Positions 7,880-16,665 are shown, numbered from the stretch's first letter. The stretch is 55,650 nucleotides of DNA from DASSKP01 sp035695045 (GCA_035695045.1 DASSEX010000058.1:1-55650); one strand, 5' to 3'. The notes: a model not told the origin generated them from the letters alone. Made by a program: numbers and translations.

Positions 7880-9817
7880 ATGTCGGAGTTCGTGTCGTTC
7901 ACCGTCGTCGGGCTGGTCACCGGCTGCATCTACGCGCTCATCGGCACCGGCCTGGTCGTGACCTACACGACGACGGGCATCTTCAACTTCGCGCACGGCG
8001 CGGTCGGGATGTTCGCCGCGTTCGCGTTCTGGCAGCTCTGGCAGGGCTGGCACGTCAACGCGGTCGTGTCCCTGGTGCTGACGTTGTTCGTCATCGCACC
8101 GGCGATCGGTCTGGTCATCGAGCGGTTGCTCATGCGGCCGCTGCACGGTGCACCGCCCGACGTGCTCATCGTCGTCGCCCTCGGTCTGCTGCTGGCACTG
8201 GTCGGCGCCGCGCAGCTGATCTGGGACCCGAACACGTTCCGCCGCCTGCCGCAGTTCTTCAACGGCAGCGGCTTTCCGCTAGGCGCGGTGCGCGTGTCCT
8301 GGCATCAGGTGATCGCGATCGTCGCGACGGCGGTCGCCGCGCTCCTCATCGCCCTCCTGTTCAAGCGGACCCGGCTCGGCATCGCGATGCGGGCCGCCGT
8401 CGACAGCCCGCCCCTGCTCGCCATGGCGGGCGGGCGACCGACCCTCGTGCAGCAGAGCTCCTGGGCGCTGTCGTCGTCACTCGCGGCACTCGCCGGCATC
8501 CTCATCGCGCCGATCTACCAGTTCAACGTCATCCTGCTGACGTTGCTCGTGGTCGACGGTTACGCCGCAGCGATCATCGGGCGGCTGCGCAGCCTGCCGA
8601 TCGCGATCGGCGGAGCCATCGGCATCGGGCTGGGCCAGAACTACATCATCGAGTTCGCGAGCGGCAGCGGCGGGTTCCTCTCCCGCATCTACAACATCCT
8701 CCCGATGGTCGTGCTGTTCGTCGCCCTGATCGTGCTGCCACAGGACCGGCTGCGGACGGCCAGCTTCAGCGGCGCCGTACCTCCTCGGGTGGCCTCGTTG
8801 CGCTCATCGCTCGTCGCCGGTGTCGTCCTCGTCGGGGTCGTCTTCGTCCTCTCCGCGCACCTGTCGATCGCCAATCTCAAGATCGGCGCCAACGTCTTCG
8901 CGTTCGCGCTGATCCTCCTGTCTCTCGTCCTGCTCACCGGTTACGGCGGGATGGTCAGCGGTGGCCAGATGGCCTTCGTCGGCCTCGGCGCGACGATGAT
9001 GGGTCACCTAGGCCACGGCGGATCGCTCGTGGGCGTCGTCGCCGCTGTCGCGCTCTCGGCCGCAGTCGGCGCCGCGATCGCGCTGCCGACGCTGAAGATG
9101 CGCGGGCTCTACCTCGCGCTGGCCACGTTCGCGTTCGCGACGGTCATGGACCAGGCAGTGTTCCAGCAGATCCTCGGCACCGGCGGCAGCATCCAGGTCG
9201 ACCGACTGCGCATCCCGGGGATCCCGACGACGTCGGACCGGGCGTTCTTCGTGGTCACCGCCGTGGTCTTCACCCTCGCCGCGATCGGTTTGCTCGCGGT
9301 GCGCCGTGGCCCGTTCGGCCGGCGGCTGGTCGCCGTCAACGACTCGCCCGCGGCCTGCGCCACGCTCGGTGTCAACGTCAACTGGACCAAGCTGATCGCC
9401 TTCACCGCATCGGCGGGGATTGCCGGCCTCGGCGGGGTCCTGCTCGGCGGCGTCCCGCAGTCGGCGTCGGCCATCGACTTCGCCGCACTCCTCAGCCTCG
9501 TCATGCTGCTCATCGCACGCGTCGGCGGCATCAACACGGCGACCGGCGCGTTGTTCGGAGCGCTCACCTACGCCGTCTACCAGGGGTACTCGCCGCATCT
9601 GCCGCACCTGCTGCAGAACGCCTACCTCCTGACCGGGCTCGCGGCGATCAGCGTCGGCCGGGACCCCAACGGTTTCGGCGGGCGGGTTGCACAGCTGGCC
9701 GAGCGGCTCCGTCCCGATCGCTCCGCGTCAGAGACGCCGGACGTCCCCACCCAGGCGACCGGGCCGGCCGCGGTGTTCCTCGAGGAGGAGGCAGGCCTTG
9801 TCCACGTCGGCAGCTGA
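7880..9817 (+). CDS. Fused LivH-LivM branched-chain-type ABC permease
   Basis: A 645-residue polytopic inner-membrane permease. Residues about 1-290 match LivH (VGLVTGCIYALIGTGLVVTY, FNFAHGAVGMFAAF). About 310-620 match LivM (GYGGMVSGGQMAFVGLGATM, LYLALATFAFATVMDQ). Each half has its own set of membrane helices, so one chain provides both transmembrane halves that are separate proteins in Escherichia coli. The cytoplasmic tail is Pro/Thr/Glu-rich. ATG 7880 lies five bases after the lipoprotein stop. The 3' end overlaps the LivG-type start by 20 bases, indicating translational coupling. Confidence 0.92.
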   Translation: MSEFVSFTVVGLVTGCIYALIGTGLVVTYTTTGIFNFAHGAVGMFAAFAFWQLWQGWHVNAVVSLVLTLFVIAPAIGLVIERLLMRPLHGAPPDVLIVVALGLLLALVGAAQLIWDPNTFRRLPQFFNGSGFPLGAVRVSWHQVIAIVATAVAALLIALLFKRTRLGIAMRAAVDSPPLLAMAGGRPTLVQQSSWALSSSLAALAGILIAPIYQFNVILLTLLVVDGYAAAIIGRLRSLPIAIGGAIGIGLGQNYIIEFASGSGGFLSRIYNILPMVVLFVALIVLPQDRLRTASFSGAVPPRVASLRSSLVAGVVLVGVVFVLSAHLSIANLKIGANVFAFALILLSLVLLTGYGGMVSGGQMAFVGLGATMMGHLGHGGSLVGVVAAVALSAAVGAAIALPTLKMRGLYLALATFAFATVMDQAVFQQILGTGGSIQVDRLRIPGIPTTSDRAFFVVTAVVFTLAAIGLLAVRRGPFGRRLVAVNDSPAACATLGVNVNWTKLIAFTASAGIAGLGGVLLGGVPQSASAIDFAALLSLVMLLIARVGGINTATGALFGALTYAVYQGYSPHLPHLLQNAYLLTGLAAISVGRDPNGFGGRVAQLAERLRPDRSASETPDVPTQATGPAAVFLEEEAGLVHVGS

Positions 9818-10601
9818 CCTGCTCTCCCCGTACGACGACCGGGCGCCGTCCGGTGACCCGGTGCTCGAGGTCTCGTCCGTCGCCGTGCGCTTCGGCGGTG
9901 TCAACGCGCTCACGGACGTCAACCTCACGGCTGCGCACGGCGAGATCACCGGCTTGATCGGCCCGAACGGCGCGGGCAAGACGACGCTGTTCAACGTCAT
10001 CACCGGCCTGCAGGAACCGACGCAGGGCAAGGTCTACATCGACGGCCGCGAGATCAGCCGGCTGTCGCCGCACAAGCGGGCGCGGCTCGGCATGGCCCGC
10101 ACCTTCCAGCGCCTCGAGGTGTTCGGCTCGCTGACGGCGTACGAGAACGTCTTGGCCGCGGCGGAGTTCCACCGGAGCTGGTCCGAGGACGACACACCTC
10201 CGCGGGACGTGGCACGCGAAGTCATCCGGCGGGTGGGACTGGGCAGCGTCGCGCAGGCCCGCGTCGACGCGCTGCCGACCGGCCTGGCCAGGCTGGTCGA
10301 GCTCGGTCGCGCGCTGGCGACGCGGCCCAAGCTGCTGCTGCTCGACGAGGTCGGTTCCGGTCTGAACCACGACGAGACCGAGGCGCTGGGCGAGCTGCTG
10401 GTCTCACTTGCCCGTGACGGGATCTCCGTGTTGCTCGTTGAACACGACATGGAGCTGGTCATGGCGGTCTGCGACCTGATCCACGTCCTCGACTTCGGCC
10501 GCATCATCTGCACCGGAACGCCCGCGCAGGTGCAGCAGGATCCGCACGTTCAGGCGGCGTACCTCGGCGCCGACACCGACGCGGCGGAGGCGACGGCATG
10601 A
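9798..10601 (+). CDS. LivG-type ABC transporter ATP-binding protein
   Basis: A 267-residue ATPase. Walker A is GPNGAGKTT at about residues 55-63, Walker B is LLLLDEVGSGLNHDE, and the H-loop is VLLVEHDMELV. The signature region reads LPTGLARLVELGRAL, the loosened LSGGQ typical of the LivG branch. The start is taken as TTG at 9798 because GAGGAGGAG (9783-9791) precedes it at good spacing and the nucleotide-binding core begins about 20 residues later. It overlaps the permease gene by 20 bases and the next ATPase by ATGA. Confidence 0.9.
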   Translation: MSTSAADLLSPYDDRAPSGDPVLEVSSVAVRFGGVNALTDVNLTAAHGEITGLIGPNGAGKTTLFNVITGLQEPTQGKVYIDGREISRLSPHKRARLGMARTFQRLEVFGSLTAYENVLAAAEFHRSWSEDDTPPRDVAREVIRRVGLGSVAQARVDALPTGLARLVELGRALATRPKLLLLDEVGSGLNHDETEALGELLVSLARDGISVLLVEHDMELVMAVCDLIHVLDFGRIICTGTPAQVQQDPHVQAAYLGADTDAAEATA

Positions 10602-11305
10602 CCCACGCGATCGAGCTTCGTGACGTCCGCGCCGGCTACGGCCGGATCGAGGTGCTGCACGGCGTCGACCTCGCCATCCCCGTCGGCACCGTCTATGCGC
10701 TCCTGGGTCCGAACGGCGGCGGAAAGTCGACCACGTTGAAGGTCATCTCCGGTGAGCTCGCGCCGAAGTCCGGCTGCGTCCACATCAGCGGAACTCATGT
10801 CAACGGCGCCCGGCCGGACGCGCTTGCCCGCGCGGGTGTGAGCCGGATTCCCGAAGGCCGCGGCGTGTTCCCCAACCTGACCGTCGACGAGAACCTGCGG
10901 ATGTGGACCTACGCCGCCGGCCTCTCGCACGGTGAGGTGCGCGAGAAGGCGTTCACACGGTTCCCGCGACTTGCCGAGCGGCGCAACCAGCGCGCCGGCA
11001 CGATGAGCGGCGGCGAGCAGCAGATGCTCGCGATGTCACGTGCGCTCGTCGCCGACCCGGCCATCCTCCTGCTCGACGAGATCTCGATGGGCCTCGCGCC
11101 GATCATCGTCCAGGGTCTCTACGAGCTGGTCCGGCAGCTGGCCGAGGAGGGCATCACGATGCTCGTGGTGGAGCAGTTCGCCAACACTGCTCTGGCTGTG
11201 GCCGACTATGCGGCAGTGATGACGCAGGGCCGGATCACCGCGGTCGGACAGCCACAAGACATCGCCGAGCAGGTGTCGGCGGCGTACCTCGGAGGAGCCG
11301 CATGA
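10598..11305 (+). CDS. LivF-type ABC transporter ATP-binding protein
   Basis: A 235-residue ATPase forming the second motor of the importer. Walker A is GPNGGGKSTT, the signature is MSGGEQQMLAMSRAL, Walker B is ILLLDEISMGLAP, and the H-loop is MLVVEQFANTAL with Gln in place of His, as is normal for LivF. The start codon overlaps the LivG-type stop (ATGA), and its own stop overlaps the ATG of the next gene in the same way. Confidence 0.93.
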   Translation: MTHAIELRDVRAGYGRIEVLHGVDLAIPVGTVYALLGPNGGGKSTTLKVISGELAPKSGCVHISGTHVNGARPDALARAGVSRIPEGRGVFPNLTVDENLRMWTYAAGLSHGEVREKAFTRFPRLAERRNQRAGTMSGGEQQMLAMSRALVADPAILLLDEISMGLAPIIVQGLYELVRQLAEEGITMLVVEQFANTALAVADYAAVMTQGRITAVGQPQDIAEQVSAAYLGGAA

Positions 11306-12696
11306 GGTCAGCCCGTCATGCAACCCACCGCCCCTGGCGCCGCCGCACCGCGGTCGCCACGATGCTGTTCGGGGTCGCCACGGTCGGCAGCGGCGTCGCG
11401 GGGCTCGCGGTCGCCGAGGCGTCCGCCACCTCTGTCGGCTCGGACCTGGGTGCCGTGAACGTGACGGCAAGCGCGTCCGGCGTCCGCGTCCCGATGTACA
11501 GCAACAGTGGCGAGGACGTCGCCGGCGAGGCTCCGTGGTCGACCTCGACGCTGCAGACCGGCGGTGTGTCGCACTCGCTCACCTCCGTCTACTGGCCCGG
11601 CGACACCGGCGGGCATGGCGGCGACACGCTCTACCTGCTCGGCACGCCCTGCATCCTCGAGAACCCGCAGGGCATCCTGCCCGTCGACCCGCCGTGCATC
11701 TACCAGCCACCGCAGCCACCGCCGAGCGCCTACCAGCCGCTCAACGACCCCTACGAGGCCGAGGCGCAGAGCGGCCGCGGCAAGGGCGTGGACGACGAGG
11801 GCGGCCAAGGCGTCGCCATGCACGCCGCCGCGCACGACACCAACGCATCGGCGACGACCACGATGGACGGTTCCATCGTTCCGCAGGCCGGCAGCCAGTT
11901 CGGCAAGACCACGGTGACGACCAACGTGCGGGAGGTTGGCCCGAAGAGCGTCGTCATCGACGCGACCAGCGTGATGCACAACGTGTCGATCGGTGGCGGT
12001 GCCATCACGATCGACTCCATCACCTCTGTGGCGCACGCGGTCAGCAACACGGTGACCGCAACCGGTACGGCGCACACGACGGTCAACGGCATGAAGATCG
12101 CAGGCGTCCCGGTCACCGTCGACCAGAACGGGATCCACGTGAACGGGCAGGGCGGCTCGCTGCCTCCGGTCGACCAGCTCAACCAGGCGCTCGCCCAGTC
12201 CGGCTTCCAGGTCTACGTCGCCAAGCCGAGCAAGCAGGTCAAGGGGGCGGCGATCACGCTCGACTCGGGCAACCTCGTGCTGCTGCAGACCAACGGCCAG
12301 TACACGCACAACGCCAACGACACCGGGACGATGCTGGTCCTCGGCGGTGCCTCGATCCAGGCCAACACCGGCAAGGGCTTCGGATTGCTCGGCAACATCA
12401 GCTTCCCGCCACCCCCGCCCGCGACCGGTACGTCGACCGGCGCCCCAGGCACTCCCGGCACGCCGGGCACACCGGGCACCCCCGGCACGGCAGCGGTCGG
12501 CGCCGACACTCCGCCCGTCGTGGCCGGCTCGCCGGTGCTGGCGGCTCACGGCTCGCCGCTGCCGGGCGGGATCGCGGCCAGCTGGATCATCCTCACTCTC
12601 CTCGGCGCAGGTCTGGTCGCTGCCGGCCTGCGTAGGCTGCCGAGTGAGGTGCTGACGTCGACGGGCACGTCCTGTGCACTCAGGGGGCAGAGCTGA
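11302..12696 (+). CDS. Exported protein of unknown function with C-terminal membrane anchor
   Basis: 464 residues, no family recognised. The N-terminus has a basic stretch (RPWRRRTAVAT) and a hydrophobic segment ending near ASA, consistent with a signal peptide. The middle is Gly/Ser/Thr-rich and probably beta-structured, with NASATTTMDGSIVPQAG and two Cys in TPCILENPQGILPVDPPC. A GTP-type Gly-Thr-Pro linker (12448-12489) precedes a hydrophobic segment (SWIILTLLGAGLVAAGL) and a basic tail, which looks like a surface anchor. Overlap with livF by ATGA means it is made together with the importer; a surface partner for substrate capture is one possibility. Confidence 0.75.
   Translation: MRSARHATHRPWRRRTAVATMLFGVATVGSGVAGLAVAEASATSVGSDLGAVNVTASASGVRVPMYSNSGEDVAGEAPWSTSTLQTGGVSHSLTSVYWPGDTGGHGGDTLYLLGTPCILENPQGILPVDPPCIYQPPQPPPSAYQPLNDPYEAEAQSGRGKGVDDEGGQGVAMHAAAHDTNASATTTMDGSIVPQAGSQFGKTTVTTNVREVGPKSVVIDATSVMHNVSIGGGAITIDSITSVAHAVSNTVTATGTAHTTVNGMKIAGVPVTVDQNGIHVNGQGGSLPPVDQLNQALAQSGFQVYVAKPSKQVKGAAITLDSGNLVLLQTNGQYTHNANDTGTMLVLGGASIQANTGKGFGLLGNISFPPPPPATGTSTGAPGTPGTPGTPGTPGTAAVGADTPPVVAGSPVLAAHGSPLPGGIAASWIILTLLGAGLVAAGLRRLPSEVLTSTGTSCALRGQS
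12448..12489 (+). repeat. Gly-Thr-Pro coding tandem repeat
   Basis: Four complete 9-base units (GGC-ACN-CCN) plus the start of a fifth encode GTPGTPGTPGTPGT just before the C-terminal membrane segment of the exported protein. It parallels the GTQ repeat in the binding lipoprotein of the same operon. Confidence 0.7.
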
Positions 12697-13256
12697 TGAC
12701 GGCAACAACACCGACACACGTCGGCGGACTGCACGGTGAGAGCCGGTTCGCGCGGCTGACCGCACAGGTGCGCCAGCTGCGCACCCGCGACTGGTTCGGT
12801 TCGCCGGACAAGTGGCTGCTCGTCGTCGGCGGCGTACTCATGCCGCTCGGCATCCTGCTCATCATTCTCGGCTGGGTGGGTGCTTCGCGCACGCCGCTTC
12901 CGTTCGAGCAGACGCCATACCTCATCTCGGGCGGTCTTCTCGGCCTCGGACTCGTCTTCGCCGGTGGCTTCGTCTACTTCGCGTACTGGCAGACCGTGCG
13001 CATCCGTGAGTCGCGCGAGCAGACCCAGCAGCTGGTCGCCTCGTTGGGGCGGCTCGAGGCCATGCTGCAGTCGACCGCCGTCGCCGGCAGTGACACGGCG
13101 GTCATGACGACGTTCGTCGCGACGGCCAACGGCTCGATCTTCCATCGCCAGGACTGCACGGTCGTCGCCGGCCGCAGCGACCTGCGCCGGGTCGACCCGG
13201 AACGTGACGGCCTGGCGCCGTGCCGGATCTGCGACCCGCTCGACGAGGGCCGGTGA
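12696..13256 (+). CDS. Small membrane protein with Cys-containing C-terminal domain
   Basis: 186 residues, not assigned to a named family. Two hydrophobic segments (WLLVVGGVLMPLGILLIIL and GGLLGLGLVFAGGFVYFAYW) span about residues 40-100. A charged, probably coiled helix (RIRESREQTQQLVASLGRLE) follows. The C-terminus reads FHRQDCTVVAGR and then APCRICD, resembling small Ada-like or zinc-knuckle modules with paired Cys. The ATG overlaps the preceding stop (TGATG), and its stop overlaps the GTG of the next gene, so it belongs to the importer transcript. Confidence 0.75.
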   Translation: MTATTPTHVGGLHGESRFARLTAQVRQLRTRDWFGSPDKWLLVVGGVLMPLGILLIILGWVGASRTPLPFEQTPYLISGGLLGLGLVFAGGFVYFAYWQTVRIRESREQTQQLVASLGRLEAMLQSTAVAGSDTAVMTTFVATANGSIFHRQDCTVVAGRSDLRRVDPERDGLAPCRICDPLDEGR

Positions 13257-14185
13257 CGGCTCCGGCCGACAACGCGCAGTTCGCCGAACTCGCCCGCAAG
13301 GTGAACAACTGGGGTCGGTGGGGTCCCGACGACCAGCGCGGCACGCTCAACCTGCTGACCGCCGAGCACGTGCGGGCCGCCGCCGGCCTGGTGCGCGAGG
13401 GACGCCGTATCGACCTCGCGATCCCACTGTCCGAAGACGGGCCACAGCTCGGGTTCGTTCGCGGCCGCACGAATCCCTCTCGCACGATGGTGGCGGTGCA
13501 CGAGCCCCTCGGTGACGACGTCGAAGGCGTCCGCTTCAACGACGATGCGGTGCAGATGGGCCTGCAGGCGGCGACCCACTGGGACGCGTTGGCGCACGTG
13601 AGCTACGGCGGCCGCATGTACAACGGTCTCCCGCCGGGCGTCGTCGACGAAGCGGGCGCGTCCCGGCTCGGCGCCGACCAGATCGGCGCCGTCGCCGGAC
13701 GCGGCGTCCTGCTCGACCTCGCACGCGCAGCAGGCGTCGAGCGGCTCGAGGGCGGGACCGCGCTCACCGTGGCGGACCTGGAACGCGCCGAGGACGCCGC
13801 CGGGGTCAAGGTCGGCACGGGCGACCTGGTGCTGCTGCGGACCGGTCAGATGCAGCTGCTGCACGACGGCGACAAGCTCGGCTATGCCATCAGCACGGCG
13901 GGACCCTCGATGCAGACGGTCGAGTGGTTCCACGAGCGCGACGTCGCTGCGGTCGCGACCGACAACCTGTCCTTCGAGGTCTTCCCCGGTGAGACCGATG
14001 TGATGTTGCCCGTGCACATGCTGCACATCGTCGAGATGGGCCTGCTGCAGGGACAGAACTTCGACCTGGAGGCACTCGCGGCCGACTGCGCGGACGACGG
14101 CCGTTACGCGTTCTTCCTCATGGCGACGCCCGAACCGTTCGTGGGGGCGTGCGGCGCTCCGGTTGCACCGGTGGCCGTCAAGTAG
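13253..14185 (+). CDS. Cyclase-family hydrolase (kynurenine formamidase-like fold)
   Basis: A 310-residue member of the cyclase (KynB-like) metal-dependent hydrolase family. The metal site region is QAATHWDALAHVSYGGRMYNG, a variant of the usual HxGTHxDxPxH. Family features include WGRWGPDDQRGTLNLL near the start and VLLRTGQM later. Members hydrolyse amides or lactones; this longer actinobacterial type has no proven substrate. GTG at 13253 overlaps the preceding stop (GTGA). Lying at the end of an importer operon, it may process the imported compound. Confidence 0.85.
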   Translation: MTAPADNAQFAELARKVNNWGRWGPDDQRGTLNLLTAEHVRAAAGLVREGRRIDLAIPLSEDGPQLGFVRGRTNPSRTMVAVHEPLGDDVEGVRFNDDAVQMGLQAATHWDALAHVSYGGRMYNGLPPGVVDEAGASRLGADQIGAVAGRGVLLDLARAAGVERLEGGTALTVADLERAEDAAGVKVGTGDLVLLRTGQMQLLHDGDKLGYAISTAGPSMQTVEWFHERDVAAVATDNLSFEVFPGETDVMLPVHMLHIVEMGLLQGQNFDLEALAADCADDGRYAFFLMATPEPFVGACGAPVAPVAVK

Positions 14186-14196
14186 CCTCCGGGGAC

Positions 14197-14643
14197 ATGC
14201 CACTCGAGGGTGAGTACGAGCCGAGCACGATCGACTGGGTCCGTGAACAAGTCGAGGCGTACGAAGCGTCCGACGGCGAGCGGGCGAACACCTTGCGCGA
14301 CACCGGCCTGCCGGTGGTCATCGTGACGAGCCGCGGCGTGAAGAGCGGAAAGCTCCGCAAGACTCCGTTGATGCGGGTCGAGCACGACGGTCGCTACCTC
14401 GCCGTCGCCTCCCAGGGCGGCGCGCCGAAGCACCCGTCCTGGTTTCACAACCTCGTCGCCGACCCCCATGTCGAGCTGCAGGACAAGGCAGCGAAGTGGG
14501 ACATGACGGCGCGGCTGCTCAGCGGTGCCGAACGCGAGGAGTGGTGGACGCGCGCCGTCGACGCCTTTCCGCCGTACGCCGAATACCAGCAGCGCACCGA
14601 GCGGGAGATCCCCGTCTTCCTGCTGGAACGCGCCGACAGCTGA
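14197..14643 (+). CDS. Ddn-like (DUF385) F420-dependent nitroreductase-family protein
   Basis: A 148-residue split-barrel protein. N-terminal EYEPSTIDWVREQVEAYE and the motifs RGVKSGKLRKTPLMRVEHDG and GGAPKHPSWFHNLVADP are classic for the deazaflavin-dependent nitroreductase family, and it is closer to the archetype than the copy at 3478. ATG 14197 starts 11 bases after the cyclase stop, with GGGG upstream. It is the last gene of the long rightward operon; the YbjQ gene is convergent. Confidence 0.9.
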   Translation: MPLEGEYEPSTIDWVREQVEAYEASDGERANTLRDTGLPVVIVTSRGVKSGKLRKTPLMRVEHDGRYLAVASQGGAPKHPSWFHNLVADPHVELQDKAAKWDMTARLLSGAEREEWWTRAVDAFPPYAEYQQRTEREIPVFLLERADS

Positions 14644-14659
14644 GGCCGAGGGCTGAGGG

Positions 14660-14989
14660 TCAGAGCTTGGAGACTCTGGCCGCTGTCCCGTAGGCGCAGA
14701 TCTCGGTCCAGGTCTCGCCCATCTCCGAGGTGTCGAAGCGCATCGCGAGGATGGCGTTGGCGCCGCGCCGCTGGGCCTCTTCGACCATGCGGTTCATCAC
14801 CTCGTTGCGGCTGTCGTAGAGCGCCTTCGTCATGCCCTTCAGCTCGCCGCCGAAGATGGACTTCAGGCCGGCACCCATCTGCGAGAACGCGTTGCGCGAT
14901 CGCACGGTGAGGCCCCAGACCTCGCCGAGGATCTCGTCGATGCGGTAGCCGGGCAGGTCATTGGTCGTCACGACCATCATCGTCGACAT
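14660..14989 (-). CDS. YbjQ / UPF0145 family protein
   Basis: A 109-residue member of the YbjQ (DUF74) family of small pentamer-forming proteins. Matches include VVTTNDLPGYRIDEILGEVWG at the N-terminus and the later GANAILAMRFDTSEM. The biochemical role is unknown; a heavy-metal-binding label is traditional but weakly supported. It is a single gene between the convergent importer operon and the thiolase gene, which ends 39 bases from its start. Confidence 0.9.
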   Translation of the reverse strand: MSTMMVVTTNDLPGYRIDEILGEVWGLTVRSRNAFSQMGAGLKSIFGGELKGMTKALYDSRNEVMNRMVEEAQRRGANAILAMRFDTSEMGETWTEICAYGTAARVSKL

Positions 14990-15028
14990 GCGGCGACCTT
15001 AGCCGCGAGCAGACGCGAGGTGCGGCAA

Positions 15029-16216
15029 CTACGTCGACAGGATCACCGACGAGCCATGCCCGAACAGGCCCTGGTTGGCGGTGATCCCGACGCTCGCCCC
15101 TTCGACCTGGCGCTCCCCCGCCTGACCCCGCAGGTGCCAGGTCACCTCGCACACCTGTGCCAGCGCCTGGGCCGGCACCGCCTCGCCGAAACAGGCGAGG
15201 CCGCCACTCGGGTTGACGGGGATGCGGCCGCCGATTGTGGTGTCGCCGTCGTGCAGCAGCCGCTCTGCCTCACCGGCCTTGCACAGCCCGATGTGCTCGT
15301 ACCAGTCGAGCTCGAGTGCGCTGGACAGGTCGTAGACCTCGGCGAGCGACAGGTCCTCGGGTCCGAGGCCGGCCTCCTCGTAGGCGGCCTGCGCGATCGA
15401 GTCCTTGAACGGCGTCACCGCGTCGTTGACCGCCGCGCCGCTGTCGGTGGCGAAATGCGGCATCTCGATGACGGTCTGGGGGAAGGCCGGCGTGACCGTC
15501 GACACCGCGCGCACCTTGACCGGCTGCGTGATCCCCTTGCGCTTTGCGTAGTCGGCCGAGGTCAGCACGACCGCCGCACCGCCGTCGCTCGTCGCGCAGA
15601 TCTCCACGAGCCGCAGTGGATCGGCGACCATGGGCGAGCCCAGGATGTCCTCGACCGAGAAGTCCTTGCGATATCTCGCGTTCGGGTTGCTCAGTCCGTG
15701 CCGCGCGTTCTTGGCGCGCACCTCGGCGAAGTCGCGCTCCGTGGCGCCGTACAGCGCCATCCGGCGACGCGCGTAGAGCGCGAAGTAGGTCGGGTTGGTC
15801 GCGCCCAGCAGCCGGAAGCGCAGCCAGTCGGGGTCGTCCGGTCGGTCGCCGGCGTTCGGAGCCAGGAACCCCTTCGGCGTCGTGTCCGCACCGACGACGA
15901 GGGCGACCTCACAACGACCGGCGAGGATCTCCGCGCGCGCGATCTCGAGCGCTGTCGCGCCGGACGCGCAGGCGGCGTACGACGACGCGACCCGCGCTCC
16001 CGTCCAGCCGAGCGCTTGCGCGAACGTCGCGCCGGCGACGTAGCCCGGATAGCCGTTGCGCACGGTGTCGGCGCCGGAGACGAACTGCACATCCTTGTAG
16101 TCGACGCCGGCGTCCTTCAGCGCCGCGCGCGCAGCGACGACGCCGTACTCGACGAAGTTGCGCCCCCACTTGCCCCACGGGTGCATGCCGACACCGGCAA
16201 CAACGACATCACTCAT
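15029..16216 (-). CDS. Thiolase-fold lipid-transfer / acetyl-CoA acetyltransferase family protein
   Basis: A 395-residue thiolase-like protein of the SCP-x/Ltp type. The nucleophile region is SSYAACASGATALEIA. The C-terminal motif has GGLACFGEAVPAQALAQ and ends ANQGLFGHGSSVIL. Proteins of this branch act as thiolases or, like Ltp2 in cholesterol side-chain breakdown, as retro-aldolases with a DUF35 partner. Here the DUF35 gene is immediately upstream with a TGATG overlap, so the pair very likely forms one complex. The ATG at 16216 is preferred over an in-frame start at 16234 because of this overlap. Confidence 0.88.
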   Translation of the reverse strand: MSDVVVAGVGMHPWGKWGRNFVEYGVVAARAALKDAGVDYKDVQFVSGADTVRNGYPGYVAGATFAQALGWTGARVASSYAACASGATALEIARAEILAGRCEVALVVGADTTPKGFLAPNAGDRPDDPDWLRFRLLGATNPTYFALYARRRMALYGATERDFAEVRAKNARHGLSNPNARYRKDFSVEDILGSPMVADPLRLVEICATSDGGAAVVLTSADYAKRKGITQPVKVRAVSTVTPAFPQTVIEMPHFATDSGAAVNDAVTPFKDSIAQAAYEEAGLGPEDLSLAEVYDLSSALELDWYEHIGLCKAGEAERLLHDGDTTIGGRIPVNPSGGLACFGEAVPAQALAQVCEVTWHLRGQAGERQVEGASVGITANQGLFGHGSSVILST

Positions 16217-16665
16217 CACGCGACCGGCTTCCACTTGTAGACGAGATAGTCCTTGTCCTCGTCGCGGAACAGCGCCTCGATCACGAGCTCGACCTGCTGC
16301 CCGACCTCGAGGTCGTCAACGGTGAAGCCATCGGCGACCTGGCCGAGCACGACCATCTGCTCATCGGCCAGCTCCACCGCCGCGATCGCGAAGGGCGTGT
16401 AGGACTCACCCCGCGGGACGTAGGGCGGCGGTGGTTGGTACTGCGCGTCCGTGTAGCTCCAGATCCGTCCGCGCCGTGACAGCTTCGTCTCCTCGAACTC
16501 CTCGCCCGCGCATGCCGGGTTGGGGCAGAAGAACGACGCCTTCGGGAAGAACACCGTGCTGCACGTGGTGCAGCGGTTGCCGAGAAGTCCCGGCTCGTCG
16601 TCGGTCGTGAACCAGCCGTCGACCGCCGGGACGCGGGGCCGGGCAGATGTGGAAGAATCTGACAC
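16216..16665 (-). CDS. Zn-ribbon / OB-fold (DUF35) acyl-CoA-associated protein
   Basis: A 149-residue DUF35 protein. A rubredoxin-like zinc ribbon is formed by CTTCSTVFFPKASFFCPNPAC (about residues 32-54), followed by an OB-fold (GRIWSYTDAQYQPPPPYVPR). In steroid side-chain catabolism such proteins bind CoA thioesters and partner with thiolase-like aldolases, as ChsH2 does with Ltp2. Remarkably, the GTG start at 16663-16665 lies inside the palindrome at 16656-16676, and no other start codon precedes the conserved zinc ribbon. Transcription therefore probably starts at or very near the start codon, with the repressor site over it. Confidence 0.87.
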   Translation of the reverse strand: MSDSSTSARPRVPAVDGWFTTDDEPGLLGNRCTTCSTVFFPKASFFCPNPACAGEEFEETKLSRRGRIWSYTDAQYQPPPPYVPRGESYTPFAIAAVELADEQMVVLGQVADGFTVDDLEVGQQVELVIEALFRDEDKDYLVYKWKPVA

